DNA of 17,708 nt from CAYXGE01 sp964464435 (lineage in GTDB: Bacteria > Pseudomonadota > Gammaproteobacteria > Burkholderiales > Methylophilaceae): NCBI GenBank assembly GCA_964464435.1, contig CAYXGE010000036.1:1-17708 (forward strand). The letters run 5' to 3'. Under the pieces are notes generated by a model that was given only the letters and a program-made list of their open reading frames with translations, was not told the DNA's origin and did not search any database. Made by a program: the position numbers and the translations under genes. Within the stretch, counting starts at the first letter, position 1. Every line of letters starts with the position of its first letter. Below, piece after piece: positions 1 through 6,479 of this stretch.

Positions 1-241
1 AAAACTCGCGATAACCCAATATATAAGCAATCGGCTCGCCATTAATGCGCCGTTCAAGCAATGCCTCAAACACCGCATGGATATTGGGCTCTAGGGCATC
101 GTTTTCATGTGCAATCAACCAAGCGCGGTTTACATTCAACACATGTTGCAACAGTAGTTGAGATTCCAACAAGGCTTCCTCCGTGTTTAAAAGCACAGCA
201 GAGGAAGTGAGTGCGGTTTTGATGGTTTGAACGTTTATCAT
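1..241 (-). CDS. prmC: Peptide chain release factor N5-glutamine methyltransferase PrmC (HemK), N-terminal part
   Basis: PrmC methylates the Gln of the GGQ motif in RF1 and RF2 using S-adenosylmethionine, which speeds translation termination in the cytoplasm. Only the first 80 codons lie in the window; the gene runs off the left edge, so the methyltransferase domain with its NPPY motif is not visible. The visible part is the helical substrate-recognition domain, ending in the family signature ERRINGEPIAYILGYREF. The start ATG (complement of 239-241) has no clear Shine-Dalgarno sequence. A perfect TATAAT sits at 250-255 on the same strand, so the transcript could begin almost at the ATG. The family normally follows prfA directly; here a foreign gene and a REP-like element intervene. 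Identification is firm from the peptide signature plus the nearby prfA. Confidence 0.93.
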   Translation of the reverse strand, partial: MINVQTIKTALTSSAVLLNTEEALLESQLLLQHVLNVNRAWLIAHENDALEPNIHAVFEALLERRINGEPIAYILGYREF

Positions 242-249
242 TGAATGCG

Positions 250-279
250 ATTATATCGCTTGGCGTTAGATTTTGTAGG
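250..279 (-). promoter_or_regulatory. Possible promoter for prmC giving a near-leaderless mRNA
   Basis: On the minus strand a perfect -10 hexamer TATAAT lies at 255-250. The best -35 match is CCTACA at 279-274 (3 of 6, spacer 18), which overlaps the REP-like hairpin. Transcription would start near 243, only a couple of bases before the prmC ATG at 241. The absence of a Shine-Dalgarno sequence fits a leaderless start. The weak -35 keeps this tentative. Confidence 0.3.
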
Positions 280-356
280 GCGGATGAGCAAAGCGTTATC
301 CGCCGTATGTGATTTTAAAGGCTTTCATTCGGCGGAATACGTCTCACTTTTCCGTC
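275..356. repeat. REP-like pair of imperfect hairpins
   Basis: The tetranucleotide GTAG (275-278) is followed by GGCGGAT (279-285), a 12-base loop and ATCCGCC (298-304), a perfect 7-bp stem. A second hairpin follows at once: GGCGGAA (331-337) against TTCCGTC (350-356) with one mismatch. GTAG plus a GC-rich hairpin is the hallmark of REP sequences mobilised by RAYT transposases (family knowledge). No RAYT gene is in the window, and only this copy was noticed here. Read on the minus strand the hairpins lie between the exported-protein gene and prmC and could act as a transcript end or stabiliser. Confidence 0.6.
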
Positions 357-382
357 CTAAGCTTGCTACTGCTCCAGCTAAA

Positions 383-1060
383 TTATTGTGGTTTTGCTGC
401 TTGTTGGTCAGCAACTTCTTGTCCGGCTGGGGTAAATATCGCCCCATGGTCAACATTGGCGTAACCGCTTTGTGCATTGGGTATCTTTTTGGTAAACTTC
501 TCAATGTATTTACCTTCAACGGATGCTGAGAAAACAGCACCTTCATTTCCCTTGAGCGGGTTGGCAACGATATAGGTCATACGGGTGGATTTTAAAATCG
601 GGGAATATTCGGATGCGCGGAACATTGCATTCTCACCACGATTTACTGATGACCCATAAATAAGATTATTAATCCCTGTCCCTTTTGTATCGGCATCGGC
701 GGCATCCAGATAGGCGCGTTGGTCAAGGCTTTGTGGGTTATACAAACGCACATCGGTAAATTTACTAGTAATGCACATTTTCCCGTTCAGTGCATCAAAT
801 CCACGAACCATACGATACCCCTCACGGGTTTGTGGGTTCATGGTAAAAAATGTTTCTTGAAAGTCAGATTTGTTTGTTAAGGTCGCATCAGAGTAAAACC
901 GCACCACGGGCACCTGGTTTTCTGCCATTAATTCTTGTTTTACTTGTTCCTTGTCGCGGCAACCGAAATCCAGCGCGTGGGCATCGGTGACTGCGCCGCT
1001 AAAAGCAACGGTGAGGGCAACGGGAGCAACAAGGCTTTTCAAAGAATTGGCAACGGACAT
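383..1060 (-). CDS. Exported protein of unknown function
   Basis: I do not recognise this 225-residue protein. It has a Sec signal peptide: a lysine near the start, a hydrophobic stretch (about residues 9-24) and an AHA cleavage motif before LDFG around residue 29. The mature part is hydrophilic with no membrane segment and carries two cysteines, one just after the cleavage site (FGC) and one in GKMCITSKF, which could form a disulfide in the periplasm. The C-terminus is Gln/Ala-rich. The start at 1060 is preferred over an in-frame TTG at 1081 because AGGGA lies about 6 bases before it and the signal peptide begins there. It lies between prfA and prmC in the same orientation, an unusual position for a non-housekeeping gene. 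The function cannot be inferred from the sequence alone. Confidence 0.8.
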   Translation of the reverse strand: MSVANSLKSLVAPVALTVAFSGAVTDAHALDFGCRDKEQVKQELMAENQVPVVRFYSDATLTNKSDFQETFFTMNPQTREGYRMVRGFDALNGKMCITSKFTDVRLYNPQSLDQRAYLDAADADTKGTGINNLIYGSSVNRGENAMFRASEYSPILKSTRMTYIVANPLKGNEGAVFSASVEGKYIEKFTKKIPNAQSGYANVDHGAIFTPAGQEVADQQAAKPQ

Positions 1061-1112
1061 GATATTCCCTATAAATTCCAAAATGTGTAAATTAAGTAAT
1101 TGTAATCAATAA

Positions 1113-2195
1113 CTAGTTATCCTCACCCAACGTCGCCAACAAATCCGCCTGATGTTCTGTCGCCAATGCATTAATCAACTCGTCCATATCACCTTCGGTA
1201 ATCGCGTCAATTTTGTACAAAGTTAAGTTAATGCGGTGGTCGGTGATGCGGCCTTGTGGGTAATTGTAGGTTCTGATTCTTTCGCTGCGGTCGCCTGAGC
1301 CAATTAAATTGCGGCGCTCACTGGCGATTTTGCTATTTTGTTCGTCTACTTGCTTGGCTTTAATACGTGCCGCCAGCACCATCATAGCTTGCGCTTTGTT
1401 GCTGTGTTGGCTGCGGCCATCTTGGCATTCCACCACAATGCCTGTGGGCATGTGGGTAATGCGCACCGCAGAGTCAGTTTTGTTAATGTGTTGGCCACCC
1501 GCACCACTGGCGCGGAAGGTATCAATACGTATGTCCGCAGGGTTAATTACTACGTCAGACACTTCATCTACCTCTGGCAAAATAGCCACGGTACACGCGC
1601 TGGTGTGAATGCGCCCTTGCGTTTCAGTGTCAGGCACACGTTGTACGCGGTGGCCGCCACTTTCAAATTTCATTTTTGAGTACGCGCCATAGCCTTCAAT
1701 CTTAGCAATAATTTCTTTGTAGCCGCCCACTTCGCCTTCATTGGCACTCAAGACTTCTACTTTCCAGCGTTGGCGCTCTGCGTAACGGCTATACATTCTA
1801 AATAAATCACCAGCAAATAAGCCAGATTCGTCACCACCTGTACCTGCACGGATTTCTAAAATGATGTTTTTTTCATCGTTAGGGTCTTTAGGTAACAGCA
1901 GTTTTTGCAGTTCTAGCGCCACTTCTTCAAGCTTCTTTTTGCCGTTTTCTATTTCTTCTTGCGCAAACTCTTTCATCTCAGGGTCGCTCAGCATGGCGTG
2001 CGCTTCTTTAATATCTGCCTCAGTTTGTGTGTAAATATGGTATTGCTCAACAATGGGCGTAATCTCAGCGTGTTCGCGAGAGATTTTGCGGTAGTTGTCC
2101 ATATTGCTGGTGATGTCTTCTGAGGCCATGAGGCGATTAAGCTCGTCTAGGCGGTCACTCAGGTTGGCAAGTTTTTGGAGAATGGAAGGTTTCAT
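1113..2195 (-). CDS. prfA: Peptide chain release factor 1 (RF1)
   Basis: RF1 recognises UAA and UAG stop codons in the ribosomal A site and triggers peptidyl-tRNA hydrolysis. The 360-residue protein has the usual family length. The N-terminal coiled region (about 1-100) is followed by the acidic-start signature EIRAGTGGDES (about 114-124). The stop-codon-reading P-x-T tripeptide is PDT at 188-190, where the E. coli protein has PAT. The catalytic GGQ loop lies at 233-235 within GAGGQHINKT. P-x-T rather than SPF identifies RF1 and not RF2. It starts 15 bases after the hemA stop, so it is almost certainly cotranscribed with hemA. The Gln of GGQ is the substrate of PrmC, whose gene lies further down the same strand. 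The ribosome-binding site is weak. Confidence 0.98.
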   Translation of the reverse strand: MKPSILQKLANLSDRLDELNRLMASEDITSNMDNYRKISREHAEITPIVEQYHIYTQTEADIKEAHAMLSDPEMKEFAQEEIENGKKKLEEVALELQKLLLPKDPNDEKNIILEIRAGTGGDESGLFAGDLFRMYSRYAERQRWKVEVLSANEGEVGGYKEIIAKIEGYGAYSKMKFESGGHRVQRVPDTETQGRIHTSACTVAILPEVDEVSDVVINPADIRIDTFRASGAGGQHINKTDSAVRITHMPTGIVVECQDGRSQHSNKAQAMMVLAARIKAKQVDEQNSKIASERRNLIGSGDRSERIRTYNYPQGRITDHRINLTLYKIDAITEGDMDELINALATEHQADLLATLGEDN

Positions 2196-2210
2196 GGCTT
2201 ATTTTTAAAT

Positions 2211-3455
2211 TTAATGATTGATATTATAAAGCTGGCGTAACAGCGTTTCTAGTTGATGGTGTTCTTCACCATGCGTTTGGTTGAGCGCATGGCTGGGGGC
2301 ATGCAGTAATTTGTTGGTTAAGCCGTTGCTCAGTGCTTCCAGCACTTCTTTAGGGTCTGCCCCTTTTTGTAGCAGTTTGTGTGCTTTGTCTAGTTCTGCA
2401 AGGCGTAGTTGTTCAGCTTGGTCGCGCAGGGCGCGTATGGTGGGCACTGCCTCGCGCGTTTTAAGCCATTGCATAAAATGGTCTACCCGCATGCTGATAA
2501 TTTGCTCAGCTTCTGCTGCCGCTTGTTGGCGGTTGCCCAAGCCTTCTTGAACCACTTTGGATAAATCATCCACCGTATACAAATACACGTCATCTAAGTC
2601 GGCAACTTCAGGTTCAATATCACGCGGAACAGCTAAATCCACCATAAACATGGGGCGGTGTTTGCGTGCCTTAATGGCGCGTTCTACCATGCCTAAGCCT
2701 ACAATCGGCAACTGGCTAGCGGTGCAGGTGACCACAATATCAAACTCACTTAAGCGCTCAGGAATATCTGATAACAGCATGCTATTTGCGCCTATGCGTT
2801 GGGCGAGCGCCTCACCACGCTCTAGGGTACGGTTGGCAACGGTGGCCGATGCTGGTTTTTGTGCCATAAAATGCTCTGCACAAAGCTCTATCATTTCACC
2901 TGCGCCAATAAACAATATTTTTTGTGCGTTTAAATTGCCATAAATACGTTGCGAAAGCCTCACTGATGCTGCCGCCATGGAAATAGAGCTAGCGCCAATA
3001 TCTGTAGTAGTGCGCACTTCTTTTGCAACTGCAAAAGTACGCTGAAATAATTTATGTAGTAACGTACCAAGGGTGCCAGCGCTTTCTGCAATTTTTACCG
3101 CTTGCTTCATTTGCCCTAAAATTTGCGGCTCGCCCAACACCATAGAATCTAGCCCAGAGGCCACCCTAAACGCATGTTTAACTGATTCATGGCTAGGTAA
3201 TGTATAGGCGTAAGGCTGAATATTGTCTGGGTTAAGCTTGTGGTAATGTGCTAACCATTGCAAGGCTTGCTCAGGGTGTTCGGTATGGCAATAAAGCTCT
3301 GTGCGGTTGCAAGTGGATAAAATAGCGGCTTCACGCACCCCGTGCGTGGTTAAATCACGAAGCGCTGTGCCTAATGTTTCTTGTTGAAAGGCAACATGCT
3401 CGCGTATGGAAAGTGGGGCAGTGGTGTGGTTAACACCTACCGTGAATAAATGCAT
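2211..3455 (-). CDS. hemA: Glutamyl-tRNA reductase
   Basis: HemA reduces the glutamyl group of Glu-tRNA(Glu) with NADPH to glutamate-1-semialdehyde, the committed step of the C5 route to 5-aminolevulinate, haem and other tetrapyrroles. The protein starts with the family signature MHLFTVGVNHTTAPLSIRE. The thioester-forming catalytic Cys is C49 in LSTCNRTELYC. A central NADP-binding segment (ILFIGAGEM, about 186-194) and a C-terminal helical dimerisation region follow. An in-frame ATG exists 18 bases upstream at 3473, but 3455 aligns with the usual family N-terminus and has GGA about 10 bases ahead, so 3455 is chosen (414 residues). It is first in a minus-strand group with prfA and diverges from rpe across a roughly 110-bp intergenic region. 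HemB, two steps later, is encoded elsewhere in this window. Confidence 0.97.
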   Translation of the reverse strand: MHLFTVGVNHTTAPLSIREHVAFQQETLGTALRDLTTHGVREAAILSTCNRTELYCHTEHPEQALQWLAHYHKLNPDNIQPYAYTLPSHESVKHAFRVASGLDSMVLGEPQILGQMKQAVKIAESAGTLGTLLHKLFQRTFAVAKEVRTTTDIGASSISMAAASVRLSQRIYGNLNAQKILFIGAGEMIELCAEHFMAQKPASATVANRTLERGEALAQRIGANSMLLSDIPERLSEFDIVVTCTASQLPIVGLGMVERAIKARKHRPMFMVDLAVPRDIEPEVADLDDVYLYTVDDLSKVVQEGLGNRQQAAAEAEQIISMRVDHFMQWLKTREAVPTIRALRDQAEQLRLAELDKAHKLLQKGADPKEVLEALSNGLTNKLLHAPSHALNQTHGEEHHQLETLLRQLYNINH

Positions 3456-3566
3456 TTCGTAATTTTCCGTCATTGCAGACGCATAAGCAACTTTTTCAGT
3501 ATGAGACTGTTAATAAAATGCGGTTTGCGGTTAAAATAACTATTTTTATCACGCATTTATAAAATT

Positions 3567-4274
3567 ATGGCTAAACAATTCAGAATCGCTCCGAGTATTC
3601 TTTCTGCAAACTTTGCAAAACTAGGTCAAGAAATCACTGACGTGATTAAATCTGGTACCGATATCGTTCACTTTGACGTGATGGATAATCATTATGTTCC
3701 AAACCTGACGATTGGTCCTTTGGTATGTGATGCAATTCGTGACATTTCAAAAAATGTAGGTGCATTAATTGACGTGCATTTAATGGTTAAACCTGTAGAC
3801 CGCATTATTCCTGACTTTGCAAAAGCAGGTGCCAATATTATTACGTTTCACCCTGAGGCTTCAGAGCACATTGACCGCAGCCTAGCTTTGGTGCGTGACA
3901 ACGGCTGTAAATCAGGTTTGGTGTTTAACCCAGCCACACCATTGCACTACTTAGACCACGTCATGGATAAAGTGGATATGGTGTTGTTGATGTCTGTAAA
4001 CCCAGGCTTTGGTGGTCAAAAATTTATTCCTGAAACTCTCAATAAATTACGTTTAGCACGTGCAAAAATTGATGCTTACATGGAAAAAACAGGCCGTGAA
4101 ATCTGGTTAGAAGTTGATGGCGGCGTAAATGCGGCGAATATTGCTGAAATTGCTCGCGCAGGGGCTGATACCTTTGTGGCTGGTTCAGCAGTGTTTGGCG
4201 CTGGTAAAGATACTGACCCTAACCGCTATGACACCATTGTGGGTGAGTTGCGTAAGTCATTAGCAACGGTCTAA
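3567..4274 (+). CDS. rpe: Ribulose-phosphate 3-epimerase
   Basis: Rpe interconverts D-ribulose 5-phosphate and D-xylulose 5-phosphate in the pentose phosphate and Calvin-type cycles; in methylotrophs it also regenerates the formaldehyde acceptor of the ribulose monophosphate cycle (established for the pathway, inferred for this organism). The 235-residue TIM barrel shows the signature IAPSILSANFAKLGQE, metal/catalytic residues H35 and D37 in VHFDVMD, H71 in DVHLMVKP, the NPGFGGQKF loop at 145-153 and D184 in LEVDGGVN. No clear Shine-Dalgarno sequence precedes the ATG. It is followed by the trp leader, and the strong terminator at 4349-4375 may also end rpe transcripts. In many proteobacteria gph (phosphoglycolate phosphatase) lies between rpe and the trp genes; it is absent here. 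Confidence 0.97.
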   Translation: MAKQFRIAPSILSANFAKLGQEITDVIKSGTDIVHFDVMDNHYVPNLTIGPLVCDAIRDISKNVGALIDVHLMVKPVDRIIPDFAKAGANIITFHPEASEHIDRSLALVRDNGCKSGLVFNPATPLHYLDHVMDKVDMVLLMSVNPGFGGQKFIPETLNKLRLARAKIDAYMEKTGREIWLEVDGGVNAANIAEIARAGADTFVAGSAVFGAGKDTDPNRYDTIVGELRKSLATV

Positions 4275-4277
4275 TCT
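4248..4277 (+). promoter_or_regulatory. Candidate promoter for the trp leader
   Basis: TTGCGT (4248-4253), an 18-base spacer and TAATCT (4272-4277) form a plausible sigma-70 promoter inside the end of rpe; the -10 overlaps the rpe stop codon. Transcription would begin near 4284, two or three bases before the leader-peptide ATG, making a nearly leaderless message. This is a motif match only. Readthrough from rpe is the alternative source of trp transcripts. Confidence 0.3.
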
Positions 4278-4286
4278 AGTAGCATC

Positions 4287-4337
4287 ATGAGTTCCCAAGG
4301 CAAGACGAGGCAGTTAAGTTGGCGATGGTGGCGATAA
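4287..4337 (+). CDS. trpL: trp operon leader peptide
   Basis: A 16-codon ORF encodes MSSQGKTRQLSWRWWR. Three Trp codons (residues 12, 14 and 15; TGG at 4320-4322, 4326-4328 and 4329-4331) crowd just before the TAA stop. A short ORF loaded with Trp codons upstream of trpE and immediately ahead of an intrinsic terminator is the defining layout of a transcription attenuator: a ribosome stalls at the Trp codons when charged tRNA-Trp is scarce and changes the folding of the downstream RNA. The ORF begins 12 bases after the rpe stop, in the same frame. No good Shine-Dalgarno sequence is visible, so translation could be leaderless or coupled to rpe termination. The Trp density and position make chance unlikely. 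Confidence 0.85.
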   Translation: MSSQGKTRQLSWRWWR

Positions 4338-4397
4338 ACCACCTTGCCCGCTACGCATAGGCGTGGCGCTTTTTTGCATCTAAAATACTTGGGAATT
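4290..4397 (+). promoter_or_regulatory. trp attenuator leader RNA with competing hairpins
   Basis: Several mutually exclusive pairings are visible. (a) GGTGG (4327-4331, in the Trp codons) with CCACC (4339-4343), loop 7. (b) GGCAAG (4299-4304) with CTTGCC (4343-4348). (c) CCAC (4339-4342) with GTGG (4363-4366), a short pairing that would break the terminator. (d) The terminator itself, 4349-4368. (e) A long-range stem of 4290-4299 with 4388-4397, ten pairs including one G-T, that buries the GGGA ahead of the trpE ATG. A ribosome stalled on the Trp codons would cover strand a and free CCACC for pairing c, allowing readthrough. The assignment of terminator and antiterminator states is inferred by eye, and c is short. 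Confidence 0.6.
4349..4375 (+). terminator. Intrinsic terminator of the trp attenuator (also rpe 3' end)
   Basis: CGCTACGC (4349-4356) pairs with GCGTGGCG (4361-4368) over eight positions, one a G-T wobble, around the tetraloop ATAG. A run of six T follows at 4370-4375. It sits between the leader-peptide stop and trpE, where an attenuator terminator belongs. Confidence 0.85.
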
Positions 4398-4399
4398 TT

Positions 4400-5908
4400 A
4401 TGTTACACACAATCACACTTAATGAATTTAACGGTCTTGCAGAGCAAGGCTACAACCGCATTCCACTCGTGGTTGAGACTTTTGCCGATTTAGACACCCC
4501 GCTTTCTTTATATCTAAAACTTGCCAATCAACCTTACTCTTACTTACTGGAGTCAGTGCAGGGTGGTGAGCGATTTGGACGCTACTCCATCATAGGTTTG
4601 CCAGCTAAAACTCGCATTGAAGTACGTGGGAGCACCATACAAGTCATACAAGGTCAGCAAGTCATTGAACAAAACAATCAGTTAAATCCGCTTGATTTTG
4701 TTAAGGCTTACCAAGCGCGTTTTAAAACACCACCTTACAAAGGTTTGCCACGTTTTACTGGCGGTTTGGCAGGTTATTTTGGTTATGAAACCATTAAGTA
4801 TATTGAGCCACGCTTAGCCAAAAACCAACATGCAAAAACCGATGCGCTAGGCGTGCCTGATATTTTGCTCATGGTGTCTGAAGAGCTGGCGGTGATGGAC
4901 AATCTATCGGGCAAGCTATATTTAATTGTCTACGCAGACCCTGCGCAAGAAAATGCATATCAACTGGCGCAACTACGTTTGCAAAATTTAATTAAGCAAT
5001 TACGAAGCTCTGTGAGTATTCCAGAGGCAAAAGCGTACTCACCTGTACAAGCCGTATCTGAGTTTGGCGAAGATAACTTTAAAACGGCGGTGCTTAAAGC
5101 GCAAAACTATATTCTTGAAGGCGACATCATGCAAGTGGTGCTCGCGCAACGCATGTCACAACCATTTGAAGCATCGCCACTTTCACTCTATCGTGCTTTG
5201 CGCAGCTTAAATCCCTCACCGTATATGTTTTATTACGATATGGGCGACCATCACGTAGTTGGCGCATCGCCAGAGATTTTGGTAAGACTGGAAGATGATA
5301 CCGTCACGGCGAGACCAATTGCAGGTACACGTCCACGTGGCAAAACACGTGAGCAAGATATTGAATTGGCCACTGAATTATTGGCAGACCCCAAAGAACG
5401 TGCTGAGCATGTGCAATTGATGGATTTAGGCCGAAATGACGTTGGTCGCGTTGCAGTCACAGGGTCAGTCAAAGTTACTGATAATATGGTGATAGAACGC
5501 TATTCACACGTCATGCATATTGTCTCTAACGTAGAAGGTAAACTCAAGCCAGGTATGGATGCGATTGATGTGATAAAAGCTACTTTTCCTGCAGGAACAG
5601 TATCTGGCGCACCTAAAGTGCGTGCTATGGAAATTATTGATGAATTAGAGCCAAGCAAGCGCGGCATTTACGCAGGTGCCGTAGGTTATTTGGGTTTTAA
5701 TGGAGATATGGACGTAGCCATTGCGATTCGTACCGCCGTGATTAAAGATAAAACGCTTTACGTGCAGGCAGGTGCTGGCATCGTGGCAGACTCTGTGCCG
5801 CAAAGCGAATGGGATGAAACGCAAAATAAAGCCCGCGCGGTAATTCGTGCGGCAGAATTGGTGTTGGCAGGTTTAGATACTGGATTTCATGCTGAAAGTA
5901 AGGTGTAA
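4400..5908 (+). CDS. trpE: Anthranilate synthase component I
   Basis: TrpE converts chorismate and ammonia (or glutamine-derived ammonia supplied by TrpG) to anthranilate, the first step of tryptophan synthesis. The 502-residue protein has the N-terminal regulatory region with LLES at 49-52 and RYS at 61-63, the motif linked to feedback inhibition by tryptophan. The chorismate-binding domain follows with ARPIAGTRPRGKT, LGRNDVGRVA, HIVSNVEG, FPAGTVSGAPKVRAMEIIDE, and QAGAGIVADS near the end. The start ATG follows GGGA by about six bases, and that GGGA lies inside a long-range inverted repeat with the leader ORF. It is the first structural gene after the attenuator, and trpG follows two bases after its stop. 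A PabB (aminodeoxychorismate synthase) role is less likely given the trp context and the LLES motif. Confidence 0.97.
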   Translation: MLHTITLNEFNGLAEQGYNRIPLVVETFADLDTPLSLYLKLANQPYSYLLESVQGGERFGRYSIIGLPAKTRIEVRGSTIQVIQGQQVIEQNNQLNPLDFVKAYQARFKTPPYKGLPRFTGGLAGYFGYETIKYIEPRLAKNQHAKTDALGVPDILLMVSEELAVMDNLSGKLYLIVYADPAQENAYQLAQLRLQNLIKQLRSSVSIPEAKAYSPVQAVSEFGEDNFKTAVLKAQNYILEGDIMQVVLAQRMSQPFEASPLSLYRALRSLNPSPYMFYYDMGDHHVVGASPEILVRLEDDTVTARPIAGTRPRGKTREQDIELATELLADPKERAEHVQLMDLGRNDVGRVAVTGSVKVTDNMVIERYSHVMHIVSNVEGKLKPGMDAIDVIKATFPAGTVSGAPKVRAMEIIDELEPSKRGIYAGAVGYLGFNGDMDVAIAIRTAVIKDKTLYVQAGAGIVADSVPQSEWDETQNKARAVIRAAELVLAGLDTGFHAESKV

Positions 5909-5910
5909 CC

Positions 5911-6477
5911 ATGTTACTGATGATAGATAACTATGATTCATTCACCTACAACCTTGTGCAGTATTTTGGTGAGTTGGGTCAAGATGTGCATGTGCATCGT
6001 AATGATGAAATTACGCTGGCACAAATTCATGCCATGAAACCAGAAAAAATTGTGATTTCTCCTGGCCCTTGTACACCAAATGAGGCGGGCATTTCCGTGC
6101 CGTTGATTCATGAGTTTGCAGGTAAAATTCCATTGCTTGGTGTGTGCTTGGGGCATCAAAGTATCGGCCAAGCCTTTGGCGGTAAAATCATCAAAGCTAA
6201 AACGCTCATGCATGGTAAAACTTCGCTTATTCATCATACTAGCAAAGGCGTTTTTAAAGATTTACCCAACCCTTACACCGCAACGCGCTACCATTCTCTA
6301 GTGATTGAGCGTGAAACTATCCCTGATTGTTTGGAAATCACAGCTTGGACAGATGACGGTGAAATTATGGGCGTAAAACATAAAACGCTGGCGGTTGAAG
6401 GCGTACAGTTCCACCCGGAGTCTATACTTACCGAGTATGGGCATGATTTACTTAACAACTTCTTAAAAGCCTATTAG
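5911..6477 (+). CDS. trpG: Anthranilate synthase component II (glutamine amidotransferase)
   Basis: TrpG hydrolyses glutamine and channels ammonia to TrpE. The 188-residue class I amidotransferase carries the nucleophile C79 in LLGVCLGHQSIGQAFGG and the partner residues H168 and E170 in VQFHPESILTEYG; the oxyanion-side motif ISPGPCTPNEAG is at 49-60. The start codon follows AAGGTG within the last codons of trpE, so translation is probably coupled. No separate pabA is in the window, and in many bacteria one such subunit serves both anthranilate synthase and aminodeoxychorismate synthase; that dual use is possible here but not shown. trpD begins two bases after the stop codon. Confidence 0.97.
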   Translation: MLLMIDNYDSFTYNLVQYFGELGQDVHVHRNDEITLAQIHAMKPEKIVISPGPCTPNEAGISVPLIHEFAGKIPLLGVCLGHQSIGQAFGGKIIKAKTLMHGKTSLIHHTSKGVFKDLPNPYTATRYHSLVIERETIPDCLEITAWTDDGEIMGVKHKTLAVEGVQFHPESILTEYGHDLLNNFLKAY

Positions 6478-6479
6478 TC

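Noticed and set aside
245..529. Plus-strand 94-residue ORF
   Set aside because: It runs through the REP-like hairpins and antisense to the exported-protein gene, has no ribosome-binding site, and the peptide looks like an arbitrary translation.
1309..1679. Plus-strand ORFs opposite prfA
   Set aside because: Antisense frames of a strongly conserved gene; the Ser/Cys/Ala-rich composition reflects the opposite strand's codon use.
2281..2943. Plus-strand ORFs opposite hemA
   Set aside because: Shadows of the hemA reading frame with no start signals and no recognisable motifs.
5938..6301. Extra ORFs on both strands within trpG
   Set aside because: Out-of-frame readings of an intact trpG that carries all catalytic residues.
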